A stretch of DNA of 49,604 nt from Rhodothermia bacterium (GTDB lineage: Bacteria; Bacteroidota; Rhodothermia; Rhodothermales; JAAAOL01), in assembly GCA_030428385.1 (NCBI GenBank), contig JAUIDY010000033.1:1-49604 (forward strand), read 5' to 3'. Positions 1 through 8,483 of the stretch are shown one piece after another; position 1 is the first letter of the stretch; the number at the start of each line of letters is the position of its first letter. A model generated the notes under the pieces. The model had not been told where the DNA came from and made no database searches. It saw only the letters and a list, made by a program, of their open reading frames with translations. The translations under genes were made by a program, and so were the position numbers.

Positions 1-1
1 C

Positions 2-1282
2 ACCGGCATGATTGGCGGAGGCGACAAGGGCCTCGCCGTGGAGACGGCACCCGTGGAAACGCGCACCCTGACGCAGGTCGTCACGGCCTCGGGCAAAGTG
101 CAGCCCGAAGTGGAAGTGATTATCAGCCCCGACGTTTCGGGGGAAGTCATTGACCTCCCCATCCGAGAAGGGGATCAGGTGCAGCGGGGGCAGCTGCTCG
201 CCCGTATCCGCCCCGACTTCTACGTCGCCCAGGTCGAACAGGCCGAAGCGGGTGTGATGCAAGCACGGGCTACCGAGGCGCAGCGCCGGGCCGACATGCT
301 CAACGCCGAATCGGAGCAGAAGCGGCAACAGGACTTATATGAAAAGGAGGTCATCTCGGAGTCGGCCTATCAGCAGGCACAGACCGCGTTTGAAGTGTCA
401 AAAGCCGCGTATGAAGCCGCCCAGTTCTCGGTACAAAGTGCCGAAGCCCGGCTCCGCGAAACGCGAGAAAACCTTGCCAAAACGACGCTTTATGCGCCCA
501 TGAATGGCACCGTCAGCAAGCTCGACATCGAACTCGGCGAGCGGGTGGTGGGCACGAGCCAGATGCAAGGTACCGAGATGATGCGCATCGCTCGGCTCGA
601 CCAGATGGAACTGGAGATCGACGTGAACGAGAATGACGTCGTGAACGTGGTGGTGGGCGACACTGCCGCGATTGAGATCGATGCCTACCCGGAGCGCGCG
701 TTTAAAGGCGTGGTGACGGAAATTGCCAACTCGGCGCGGGTGTCGGCAGCGGGCACGCAGGAGCAGGTGACCAACTTCCCCGTCAAGATCCGCGTGCTGG
801 ATCCGCACAACCTGGAAGCCCGCACGGCGGCCGCCGCCGAAGGTGGGGTGGCGCTCAATGAAGAGGTGACGTTTACGGGCAGCGACCAACCCAACTTCCG
901 CCCCGGCATGAGTGGCACCGTTGATATCTACACCCAAACCGTCGTCGATGTGATTGCGGTCCCGATCCAGTCGGTTACGGTGCGTGACTTTAACCAACTC
1001 GGAAACGACGACGAGGAGGGAGAGGAGGAAGAAGCCGTTGCCGCTGGGCCAAAGACCGAGGACTTGCGAAAGGTGGTGTTCCTTTTTGAAGAGGGCGAGG
1101 CAAAAATGGTGGAAGTGGAAACTGGCATCACCGATGAAACCCACATTCAGGTCAAAACGGGCCTCTCTGGTGGCGAATCGGTGATTATTGGGCCATACCG
1201 TGCCGTCAGCCGTACGCTGGAGGACGGTGCCAAGGTGCGGGAAGAGGGACCGGGCGGACGTAACTTTGCCGCTGCGGACTAA
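2..1282 (+). CDS. HlyD/MacA-family periplasmic adaptor subunit, 5' truncated
   Basis: This is the membrane-fusion (adaptor) subunit of a tripartite or MacAB-like ABC exporter, which bridges an inner-membrane permease and an outer-membrane channel. The reading frame is open from the first bases of the window, so the N-terminal membrane anchor lies upstream and the ATG at position 8 is internal. What remains starts with the barrel/lipoyl strand ([23 protein letters not shown]). A long alpha-helical hairpin rich in Gln, Ala and Glu follows (about residues 75-150). The second lipoyl half comes next ([22 protein letters not shown]) and then the beta-barrel and membrane-proximal domains. An acidic insertion ([10 protein letters not shown]) lies near residue 340. 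The ABC ATPase starts 59 bases downstream, which supports a MacA-like role. The permease is not in the window and is presumably upstream. The substrate is unknown. Confidence 0.85.
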   Translation, partial: TGMIGGGDKGLAVETAPVETRTLTQVVTASGKVQPEVEVIISPDVSGEVIDLPIREGDQVQRGQLLARIRPDFYVAQVEQAEAGVMQARATEAQRRADMLNAESEQKRQQDLYEKEVISESAYQQAQTAFEVSKAAYEAAQFSVQSAEARLRETRENLAKTTLYAPMNGTVSKLDIELGERVVGTSQMQGTEMMRIARLDQMELEIDVNENDVVNVVVGDTAAIEIDAYPERAFKGVVTEIANSARVSAAGTQEQVTNFPVKIRVLDPHNLEARTAAAAEGGVALNEEVTFTGSDQPNFRPGMSGTVDIYTQTVVDVIAVPIQSVTVRDFNQLGNDDEEGEEEEAVAAGPKTEDLRKVVFLFEEGEAKMVEVETGITDETHIQVKTGLSGGESVIIGPYRAVSRTLEDGAKVREEGPGGRNFAAAD

Positions 1283-1341
1283 CGCCCGCCTTGCTGCTGT
1301 TTTCTTCGGTGTCATTCAACGCTTCAACCTCGCGCAACCCT

Positions 1342-2076
1342 ATGGAAGTATCTTCTCGCCGCTCGCTGATTGCCCTGCGCGATGTGACCAAGTTTTACCA
1401 GATGGGCTCACAGGAAGTGCGGGCGCTGAACGGGGTCTCTGTCGATATTTACCCGAACGAGTATGTCGCCGTGATGGGGCCGTCGGGGTCAGGTAAGTCT
1501 ACCATGATGAATATCATCGGCTGCCTCGACACGCCGACGGGCGGCACCTACACGCTCAATGGCCAAAGCGTGGGCGCGATGACGGACGACGAACTGGCCG
1601 CGATTCGCAACCGGGAAATCGGGTTTGTTTTTCAGACGTTTAACCTGTTGCCGCGCGTCAACTGTTTGCAAAACGTGGAACTGCCGCTCATCTATTCCGG
1701 CAAATCGCGCAGCCTGCGCCGCGAACTGGCCGCCGAAGCCCTATCGAGTGTGGGCCTGGGCGACCGTATGGATCACAAGCCGAACGAACTCTCCGGTGGA
1801 CAGCGCCAGCGTGTGGCCGTGGCACGGGCGCTGGTCAACAAACCCTCGCTCATCCTCGCCGACGAACCCACAGGCAACCTCGACACCAAGACGGGCGAGG
1901 AAATTATGCGGCTGTTCGAGTCGCTCTACCGCAAGGGCAACACGCTGCTGGTGGTCACCCACGAAGACGAAATCGCCCAGCACGCCCGCCGCATCATTCG
2001 CCTCCGCGATGGTGTTATTGAAAGCGACGTGCGGGTGGAAAGCCCCACACTGGCGGGGTTGGAAGTGCCCGTGTAG
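1342..2076 (+). CDS. ABC transporter ATP-binding protein, MacB/LolD type
   Basis: This cytoplasmic ATPase powers the exporter whose adaptor is the gene just upstream. Visible motifs are Walker A GPSGSGKS, the Q-loop in [11 protein letters not shown], the signature [15 protein letters not shown], Walker [10 protein letters not shown] with the D-loop NLD, and the H-loop VTHE. The [16 protein letters not shown] segment is characteristic of the MacB/LolD/FtsE subgroup. At 244 residues it is a stand-alone ATPase, not a MacB fusion, so a separate FtsX-like permease is required and is not seen here. I chose the ATG at 1342 because the conserved fold begins at once ([14 protein letters not shown]); an upstream ATG at 1291 would add a non-conserved extension. 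It probably forms an operon with the preceding gene. Confidence 0.93.
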   Translation: MEVSSRRSLIALRDVTKFYQMGSQEVRALNGVSVDIYPNEYVAVMGPSGSGKSTMMNIIGCLDTPTGGTYTLNGQSVGAMTDDELAAIRNREIGFVFQTFNLLPRVNCLQNVELPLIYSGKSRSLRRELAAEALSSVGLGDRMDHKPNELSGGQRQRVAVARALVNKPSLILADEPTGNLDTKTGEEIMRLFESLYRKGNTLLVVTHEDEIAQHARRIIRLRDGVIESDVRVESPTLAGLEVPV

Positions 2077-2135
2077 CAACGTTCGGAGGGTTGGGTGGTC
2101 TCGTTGTCAATAGACAACAACTCCTCTCCGTGCTG

Positions 2136-2930
2136 ATGCCGCTCATCCACCGCTACCTTTTCTATTGCTTGCTCTTGGCTGTATGCCTTTGCGGAACGGC
2201 CACCCTGGCCCCTGCGCAAACGACCGATGTGTATGTCTCGCAGACGGTTAGCTTCCTTTCCGAAGACAGCGTGTGGGTTTTTGCGGATCTGTATCCGGCC
2301 CAGCCTACGCCATCGGCCAAACAAGGCCCTGTCATCGTTTTGATGCACCAGTCGGCGTCCAACAGCGAAGAGTACCGCCCCATTGCACCGAAACTGGTGG
2401 CGCTTGGTTTTACCTGCCTGGCCGTAGATGCACGCGGTGGCGGGACCCGCTGGGGCAGGGCCAATCGTACCAACGCCAACCTGCCTCACCACGGCGGCGG
2501 CGCACAGGCGTATTTCGACTTTAAGGCCGCGTTGCAGTATTTGCGCGACGAAGGCTACACCGGTAAGGTGACGTTTGTGGGCAGCAGCTACAGCGCGGGG
2601 CGCATCTTTCAGTTTCTAGGCACCAAGCCCGATGGCGTCGCAGCCGTGCTGTCGTTTTCGCCAGGGGCGGGGTTTGCACGGCGTGGCCCGAACGGTGAGC
2701 CTGCCTGGGCCGAGGGCGTGGACCTGCCCGTGTTTATGACCTGGGCACCGCACGAGTTGGACGCAGACCGTCGTGCCCGCTTTGATCGGGTTGCCTCTGT
2801 CACCAAGGTGCTGTATGAGCAACCCGCAGGCGTCCACGGGGCTTCCACACTGCGCCCCGATGCAAATCCAGAAGGACACGCTGCCATCTGGGAAGCGGTC
2901 GTTGCGTTTCTGGAAACACACGCCCGGTAG
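2136..2930 (+). CDS. Secreted alpha/beta hydrolase (dienelactone-hydrolase-like)
   Basis: A 264-residue exported hydrolase. The first 28 residues form a signal peptide (Arg, hydrophobic core LFYCLLLAVCLCGTATLAPAQ, Ala-Gln cleavage region). The rest reads as an alpha/beta hydrolase core: strand PVIVLMHQSASNSEEYRPIAPKLVALGFTC, then AVDARGGGTR, then the nucleophile elbow FVGSSYSAGR, and a late histidine in GVHGAST. The elbow is S-x-S-x-G or G-S-S-Y-S rather than a textbook G-x-S-x-G, so the exact nucleophile is uncertain. I chose the ATG at 2136 because it gives an uninterrupted signal peptide; a TTG at 2091 is the alternative. The substrate is not evident. The separate signal peptide and a 59-base gap from the ATPase gene give no clear functional link to the exporter. 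Confidence 0.75.
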   Translation: MPLIHRYLFYCLLLAVCLCGTATLAPAQTTDVYVSQTVSFLSEDSVWVFADLYPAQPTPSAKQGPVIVLMHQSASNSEEYRPIAPKLVALGFTCLAVDARGGGTRWGRANRTNANLPHHGGGAQAYFDFKAALQYLRDEGYTGKVTFVGSSYSAGRIFQFLGTKPDGVAAVLSFSPGAGFARRGPNGEPAWAEGVDLPVFMTWAPHELDADRRARFDRVASVTKVLYEQPAGVHGASTLRPDANPEGHAAIWEAVVAFLETHAR

Positions 2931-3026
2931 ACAAAAACGGCTACGGGTGCGGAAAGGGATGGATAAAAACCGGCAAATCCCCGATTATCCGCTCCATCGC
3001 ATTGTCTTGCTTACTCTCCCGCATTG

Positions 3027-3551
3027 ATGACTCCACTTTTGCAACGTCTCGCCGAAGGAGACCGTCGTTCGCCCGGTGCAGCGGCAGCGGTGGCGGACAT
3101 GGTGCTTGAACAGCCGGTGATGCAGGAGGAATTGTTTGATGGTTTGTCGACAGCAGACGCTGCCACATGCGCCCGCATCGTACGCGTGCTGCTTCAGGTA
3201 GCCGAAACCGATGCCGCCTTGATGCAGCCCTATAAAGACCGCGTCTTGCATGAATGGCCGGATCATCCGCAGTGGGAAATCCGCATGCACGGATGCCAGA
3301 TCCTGCCGCTTCTCCACCTGAGGCCCGCCGATGTGGACGCCGCGTATGCCGCGTTCGAGACGTACCTCGCCGACCGCAGCAGCATCGTGCGGACGTGCGC
3401 CATGCAAGCGATGGTTGATCTGTTGCCAAGGGCCTCCGAGCGTCGCGAAGAGGTGACCCAACGCATCCAACGGCTGACAGAAACTGGCACCGCAGCTATG
3501 CGTGCACGCGGCCGTCACCTGCTTGCCCACCTCGACCGCACCGCCCGTTGA
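3027..3551 (+). CDS. HEAT-like helical repeat protein, hypothetical
   Basis: A cytoplasmic 174-residue protein that I do not recognise as a named family. It is built almost entirely of amphipathic helices: LLQRLAEGDRRSPGAAAAVADMVLEQ, then ARIVRVLLQVAETDAAL, then WEIRMHGCQILPLLHL, and IVRTCAMQAMVDLLPRA. The spacing of Arg and paired Leu/Ala resembles HEAT or ARM repeats of the kind seen in 'DNA alkylation repair-like' or PBS-lyase-type helical proteins. There is no signal peptide or membrane segment. The stop overlaps the start of truC (TGATG), so the two are probably translationally coupled. The ATG at 3027 directly follows a TTG at 3024 and is preferred. A structural or adaptor role is only an inference. 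Confidence 0.65.
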   Translation: MTPLLQRLAEGDRRSPGAAAAVADMVLEQPVMQEELFDGLSTADAATCARIVRVLLQVAETDAALMQPYKDRVLHEWPDHPQWEIRMHGCQILPLLHLRPADVDAAYAAFETYLADRSSIVRTCAMQAMVDLLPRASERREEVTQRIQRLTETGTAAMRARGRHLLAHLDRTAR

Positions 3552-4309
3552 TGCCGCCGCTGGAGATTTTGTACCACGATGCGCACGTCGTAGCCATCAA
3601 CAAACCGGCGGGGTTGCTGGTGCATCGGAGCAAGATCGACCGCACGGCGACGACATTTGCCATGCAGCAGGTGCGCGACCAGCTTGGGCAGTACGTGTAT
3701 CCCGTGCATCGGCTGGACAAACCGACCTCCGGCGTTTTGCTGTTTGCCCTTTCGCCTGAGATGGCGCGTACGCTCAGCGCGGCTTTTGCCGAGCGTACGG
3801 TGCAGAAAACCTATGTGGCCGTCGTGCGCGGCTACACCGCCGACAACGGCACCATCGACCACGCACTGCACGAGCGGCTGGACAAAACCACTGACGCCCG
3901 CATCCGCCCAGACAAACCGCCACAGGCAGCCGTCACCGACTACCACACCCTGGCCCGGGTGGAACTCAACGAAGCCATAGACCGCTATCCGACGAGCCGG
4001 TATGCCTTGGTGGAGGCAAAGCCTCAAACCGGACGTAAACATCAGCTACGCCGCCACTTTAAGCACATCGCCCACCCCATCATCGGCGACCGGAAGTATG
4101 GCAAGAATGTACACAACGACTTTTTTATCCGGCGTTTTGGCTGCCGACGGCTGTTGTTGCATGCGGCCTCGCTATCTTTTCCGCATCCGGTGGAATCGCA
4201 CCCGGTCACCATCAAGGCTCCGCAGGATGACGCTATGCAAGCCATCATCGAGGCCTTGTTTGGGGGTACGGATTCTGCAAGTCCAGAAAGTGGCAGGGCA
4301 CGGCGATGA
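3551..4309 (+). CDS. truC: tRNA pseudouridine(65) synthase TruC-like, RluA family
   Basis: Isomerises a uridine to pseudouridine in RNA. Within the RluA family it matches TruC (tRNA U65) best. Diagnostic segments are EILYHDAHVVAINKPAGLLVHRS, the catalytic motif HRLDKPTSGVLL with the active-site Asp near residue 57, and the C-terminal GRKHQLRRHFKHIAHPIIGD. The last is nearly identical to what I recall of E. coli TruC. There is no N-terminal S4 domain, as expected for TruC and unlike RluC or RluD. The 252-residue length is normal for TruC (about 260). Its ATG overlaps the upstream HEAT-like gene's stop, so translation is probably coupled. A possible Rho-independent terminator follows about 45 bases after the stop. 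Confidence 0.9.
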   Translation: MPPLEILYHDAHVVAINKPAGLLVHRSKIDRTATTFAMQQVRDQLGQYVYPVHRLDKPTSGVLLFALSPEMARTLSAAFAERTVQKTYVAVVRGYTADNGTIDHALHERLDKTTDARIRPDKPPQAAVTDYHTLARVELNEAIDRYPTSRYALVEAKPQTGRKHQLRRHFKHIAHPIIGDRKYGKNVHNDFFIRRFGCRRLLLHAASLSFPHPVESHPVTIKAPQDDAMQAIIEALFGGTDSASPESGRARR

Positions 4310-4355
4310 ACGCATTAGGCAACAGGGACGCCTAGGCCGTGTATGCTGACGCACG

Positions 4356-4390
4356 AAGCCCGAAGGGATAGCCACGAAGGCTTGTTTTTT
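4356..4390 (+). terminator. Putative Rho-independent terminator after truC
   Basis: A short stem (AAGCC at 4356-4360, GGCTT at 4379-4383) is followed by a run of six T. The loop is 18 bases. It is placed to end the exporter-truC transcription unit before the regulator of the polysaccharide island. The stem is only five pairs, so confidence is moderate. Confidence 0.45.
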
Positions 4391-4506
4391 CACGCGTTAC
4401 CTTTGTGGAGAGGGCGTGTTGAAGCGTATGGCTTCCTTCGGCTGTTTCTGCCTAAAAACAACGCTTGCAACGTTGGGCAAGACGGCTTACTTTGAGGTGC
4501 TTCGAC

Positions 4507-4517
4507 TGATAATATCA
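4507..4517. promoter_or_regulatory. Palindrome upstream of the GntR-family gene, candidate operator
   Basis: TGATAATATCA is a perfect odd-centred palindrome lying 27 bases before the regulator's ATG. GntR/FadR-family proteins usually bind short palindromes near their own promoter, so autoregulation is a reasonable inference. I did not find an identical copy in front of the other island genes. Confidence 0.3.
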
Positions 4518-4543
4518 ATTTAGAGAGCGTGTGCGCTGAGCGT

Positions 4544-5263
4544 ATGAAAACACACATGGGACGGCTTGAAAAGTCGAATTTATCCGACGATGTGACCGAA
4601 CGGCTGGTGGAGATGATCCGGTCGGGTGTCTATCAGCCGGGCGACCGGCTGCCCGCCATCATGGAAATGGCCCGGAGCTTCGGGGTGGGTCACCCGACCC
4701 TGCGCGAAGCCCTCAAAAAACTTGAAGCCATTGGCATCGTCGAGATCAAGCACGGCTCGGGTGTCTATGTGAAGGGCGGACAGGACGTATTGTTGGTCTC
4801 CAACCCGGTGTATGGCAAGGCGATCTCCAAAAAGCTGATGATCGACCTCATCGACGCCCGCATCCCGATTGAAGTGAAGGCGGTGGGGCTGGCAGCTACC
4901 GAAGGTACTGATGCCCAATTGGAAGGGTTGAAGCATCTGCTGGAAGAGGCCGAAGCGAATATGGACAATGACGTGGTGCTGAGTGCCACCAACATGTCGT
5001 TCCACCGTGAGATCGCGGTTGCGTCGGGCAACGCCGTGCTGGCACAACTTCAGGAGGTCCTCACCAACCTTTTCCAACTGGAGCAGCGCATGATCCTCGG
5101 CATCTACGGCTCCCGCGAAGGAGACCACAAAGAGCATGTGGGGATCCTTGAAGCCCTGCAACAGCGCGATGCCGAACTGGCAGAGTCGCGCATGCAATCC
5201 CACCTGGAAGGCGTCCGTGATGTGTTGCGGCGCTGGGATCCTAAGCAGAACCCCATTTCCTGA
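4544..5263 (+). CDS. GntR/FadR-family transcriptional regulator of the xylan/uronate island
   Basis: A 239-residue DNA-binding regulator with an N-terminal winged helix and a C-terminal all-helical FCD effector domain. The winged helix (about residues 8-75) shows the GntR signature: VTERLVEMIRSGVYQPGDRLP, then ARSFGVGHPTLREALKKLEAIGIVEIKHGSGVYV. The FCD region carries LIDARIPIEVKAVGLAA, the metal- or ligand-binding pattern NMSFHREIAVASGN (Asn/His), and the late HVGILEALQQRDAELAESRMQSHL histidines. FCD regulators typically sense sugar acids or other carboxylates. As the first gene of an island for glucuronate release and metabolism, it is probably the local sensor of a uronate or aldonate. The start could also be the ATG at 4556 or a GTG at 4529; I favour 4544. 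Confidence 0.9.
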   Translation: MKTHMGRLEKSNLSDDVTERLVEMIRSGVYQPGDRLPAIMEMARSFGVGHPTLREALKKLEAIGIVEIKHGSGVYVKGGQDVLLVSNPVYGKAISKKLMIDLIDARIPIEVKAVGLAATEGTDAQLEGLKHLLEEAEANMDNDVVLSATNMSFHREIAVASGNAVLAQLQEVLTNLFQLEQRMILGIYGSREGDHKEHVGILEALQQRDAELAESRMQSHLEGVRDVLRRWDPKQNPIS

Positions 5264-5283
5264 CATCGTATTCCCCCATTCGT

Positions 5284-8277
5284 ATGTCTGATCGTAATGT
5301 TTCTATGAGGCAGCAGGTGCAGAAACACCGCCGCCTGTGGCTTGGTGCGTTGCTGCTAGGTCTTGTGGTCGTGTTGTCGGGTTGTGAACCCACCGAGGTG
5401 GTGGGCGAGAATGCCCAGGACACCCCGGATACACCGCCTGCGTTCCGTGCCACCGCCGCTGCGTCGTACGTTTCCACCGAGGCGGGGGCCGGGCGCTTTG
5501 CGTTGGCCGCGTCAGGGCAGCCCGCGGCGCTATATGTCAGCGGCGACGATGATCCCGGCGTCCTTCGGGCAGTGAACAACCTGCAAACCGACCTTGGGCG
5601 GGTGGTAGGGAATGCGCCTTCGCTTTCGACAGATGCGCTTCCCGAGGCCGAAACCGTGGTATTGATCGGCACGCTGGGGCAAAGCGCCGTCATCGACGAA
5701 TGGGTAGCCGCAGGCACCTTGGATGTGGCCGACATCGAAGGGGAATGGGAGGCATTTGCCTTTGAGGTGGTAGACAACCCCACGCCCGGCATCGCGCAGG
5801 CGTTGGTCATTACCGGCAGCGACAAGCGCGGCACCATCTTCGGCGTCTACGACCTCATCGAACGCATCGGCGTCTCGCCGTGGCATTGGTGGGCCGATGT
5901 GCCCGTGGAGACGCAGGCCGATCTGTACGTCTTGCCGGGATTGCGCACCGACCAGCCCGCCGTCAAGTACCGGGGCATCTTCCTCAACGACGAAAACCCC
6001 GCGCTCTACGGCTGGGTACACGAGAACTTTGACGGGTTTAACCAGCACTTCTACGAGCATGTCTTTGAACTCATCCTGCGGCTCAAGGGCAATTACCTCT
6101 GGCCCGCGATGTGGGGTAAGGCCATCTACGACGACGACCCGCAGAGCCCGATTTTAGCCAACGAAATGGGCGTCGTCATCGGCACCTCGCACCACGAGCC
6201 GCTGATGCGGGCGCATGTGGAGTGGGAACGCTATGGCACGGGCGAATGGAACTACAACACCAACCCCGACACGCTGGAAGCCTTCTGGCGGCACGGCATC
6301 GAGCGGATGGGCGACAACGAAAGCCTCGTGACCATCGGCATGCGCGGCGATGGCGACGAAGCCATGACTGAAGGCACCGCCATCGGCCTGCTCGAAAGCG
6401 TCGTCGCCGCCCAACGCAAAATCATCGGCGAGGTGACGGGCAAAGATCCGGCGACCGTGCCGCAGGTGTGGGCGCTGTATAAAGAGGTGCAGGATTACTA
6501 TGACCAGGGCATGCAGGTGCCCGACGACGTCACGCTGCTCTTCGCCGACGACAACTGGGGCCATATCCGCCGCCTGCCTGAGCTCGGCAGCGAGCGTCCC
6601 GGTGGCTACGGCGTGTATTATCACTTCGACTATGTAGGCGGGCCGCGCAACTACAAATGGCTCAACGTAACGCAGATCGAGCGGGTGTGGGAGCAGATGC
6701 ATCTGGCGCGTCAGTATGGGGCCGACCGCATCTGGATCGTCAACGTCGGTGACCTCAAGCCGATGGAGTTTCCCATCTCGTTCTTCCTCGACTATGCCTG
6801 GGACCCAGAGGCGTGGCCCGTGGAACGCTTACCGGAATACACCCGAGACTGGGCGGCGCAGCAGTTTGGTGAACAATATGCTGACGAAATCGCCCACCTG
6901 CTGAAGCAATACACCCGCTTCAACAGCCGCCGCACGCCCGAACTGCTCGATGCCAGCACCTACAGCCTGATCCACTTCCGCGAGGCGGAAACCGTTGTGG
7001 CCGAATACAACGCGCTGACCGCCGAAGCCGAGCGGATCAACGATGCTCTCCCGGAAGCCTACCGCGACGCCTTTTTCCAACTCGTACTGTTTCCCATCCA
7101 GGCGTGCGCCAACCTCAACGACCTGTACGTCACCGTTGCGAAAAATCGCTGGTATGCCGCGCAGGGACGCGCGGGGGCCAACGACCTCGCCGAACAGGCC
7201 CATGCGTTGTATGCCCGCGATGCCGAACTGACACGCCAGTTCCACGAAGACCTGGCCGATGGCAAATGGAACCACATGATGTCGCAGGTGCACATCGGCT
7301 ACACCTACTGGCAGCAGCCGCCCGAGCAGACCATGCCGGAGGTGCAGGAAATAGACGTTCCCGCTGGGGCCGACATGGGCGTGAGCATCGAAGGTTCGGC
7401 GCAGTGGTGGCTGGAGGCCGAAGAAGACGCCGTGTTGCCGGGCTTCGACGTGTACCATCAGCAGACGTCCTATCTCGATGTGTTCAGCCGGGGGCAGGAA
7501 ACGTTTGATTTTACCGTGAGCACTGAGCCGTGGGTTATCGTGACGCCAAGCAGCGGCACCGTCGATGTGCAGCAGCGCCTTGACGTAAGCATCAACTGGG
7601 AGGCCGCGCCCGTGGGGACGCAGCGGGCCGCCATCACGGTGGCAGGACCCAATGAGACGAGCGTGGTGGTGTTTGCGGATGTTTCCAATCCCGAAGCACC
7701 CGGTCGTGAAGACATTGTCGGTTTTGTAGAAAGCAACGGCTATGTGTCGATGGAGGCGGTGCATTATGCCAACGCCGTCGGTCAGGGTGCGATCACGTGG
7801 AAGCCGATAGAAGGGCTAGGGCGGACCCTTTCTGCCATTACGGCCTTTCCCGTCACCGCCGAACCGCAAACACCGGGCGGCGACAGCCCGCACCTGGAAT
7901 ACCCTGTTTATCTTACGAGTACGGGCGAAGTCACCGTGCATGCCTACCTTTCTCCCTCCTTCGACTTCTGGGGGACAGACGGCCTTTACTACGCCGTTTC
8001 GTTCGACGACGCTGAACCGCAGGTGGTGAATATGCACCCGGAAGGTTCGCTCAGCCCGGATACCTACCACCCGGAATGGAACCAGATGGTGGGGCGCAAC
8101 ATCCTGCAATCAACCTCGACGCATGTGATTGATACGCCCGGTGCGCATGTGCTGAAGTTCTGGCTGGTCGATCCGGGGGTTGTTTTGCAAAAGCTGGTCG
8201 TGGCAACCGATTCGCTCCCTCCTTCCTATCTCGGCCCACCCGAGAGTTTCAACCGGACCCTCACCACCAACCCGTAA
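5284..8277 (+). CDS. GH115 glycoside hydrolase (xylan alpha-1,2-glucuronidase), lipoprotein
   Basis: GH115 enzymes remove (4-O-methyl)glucuronic acid from internal as well as terminal xylose residues of glucuronoxylan. The family is recognised from the segments GTIFGVYDLIERIGVSPWHWWADVPV, VKYRGIFLNDENPALYGWV, LKGNYLWPAMWGKA, and DNWGHIRRLP with YHFDYVGGPRNYKWL. The order is: lipoprotein signal (residues 1-34, lipobox VLSGC), an N-terminal alpha/beta domain, the catalytic barrel (about 190-510), a helical domain (about 520-700), an Ig-like linker and the GH115 C-terminal beta domain (FVESNGYVSMEAVHY onward). At 997 residues it is in the usual GH115 range. The ATG at 5284 is used; an in-frame ATG at 5302 would still keep the lipobox. 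It follows the regulator by 20 bases and is probably co-transcribed. It is likely anchored in the outer membrane or on the cell surface. Confidence 0.93.
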   Translation: MSDRNVSMRQQVQKHRRLWLGALLLGLVVVLSGCEPTEVVGENAQDTPDTPPAFRATAAASYVSTEAGAGRFALAASGQPAALYVSGDDDPGVLRAVNNLQTDLGRVVGNAPSLSTDALPEAETVVLIGTLGQSAVIDEWVAAGTLDVADIEGEWEAFAFEVVDNPTPGIAQALVITGSDKRGTIFGVYDLIERIGVSPWHWWADVPVETQADLYVLPGLRTDQPAVKYRGIFLNDENPALYGWVHENFDGFNQHFYEHVFELILRLKGNYLWPAMWGKAIYDDDPQSPILANEMGVVIGTSHHEPLMRAHVEWERYGTGEWNYNTNPDTLEAFWRHGIERMGDNESLVTIGMRGDGDEAMTEGTAIGLLESVVAAQRKIIGEVTGKDPATVPQVWALYKEVQDYYDQGMQVPDDVTLLFADDNWGHIRRLPELGSERPGGYGVYYHFDYVGGPRNYKWLNVTQIERVWEQMHLARQYGADRIWIVNVGDLKPMEFPISFFLDYAWDPEAWPVERLPEYTRDWAAQQFGEQYADEIAHLLKQYTRFNSRRTPELLDASTYSLIHFREAETVVAEYNALTAEAERINDALPEAYRDAFFQLVLFPIQACANLNDLYVTVAKNRWYAAQGRAGANDLAEQAHALYARDAELTRQFHEDLADGKWNHMMSQVHIGYTYWQQPPEQTMPEVQEIDVPAGADMGVSIEGSAQWWLEAEEDAVLPGFDVYHQQTSYLDVFSRGQETFDFTVSTEPWVIVTPSSGTVDVQQRLDVSINWEAAPVGTQRAAITVAGPNETSVVVFADVSNPEAPGREDIVGFVESNGYVSMEAVHYANAVGQGAITWKPIEGLGRTLSAITAFPVTAEPQTPGGDSPHLEYPVYLTSTGEVTVHAYLSPSFDFWGTDGLYYAVSFDDAEPQVVNMHPEGSLSPDTYHPEWNQMVGRNILQSTSTHVIDTPGAHVLKFWLVDPGVVLQKLVVATDSLPPSYLGPPESFNRTLTTNP

Positions 8278-8483
8278 CTACCCTCGCTGCCGCAAGTCAC
8301 CAGAGAGCCCCCTCGTTACGGGGAAGCTGCCGGGATTTGTGATCTTGGCCCAGATAAGGGACTGGATAGCGGTGCCAGAGGAAGACCTCCACCACCTCGC
8401 CCTGGAAGCAGGATGCCTCGGCGTTCTGCGGGGTGCTGTACCGAAGAACCATGTCTGCTCGCCACTCCATCCTTGAGAATCAA

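Noticed and set aside
398-1315. Long minus-strand open frame opposite the MacA-like gene
   Set aside because: No family resemblance, His/Arg-rich composition typical of antisense GC-rich frames, and the plus strand is a clear adaptor protein.
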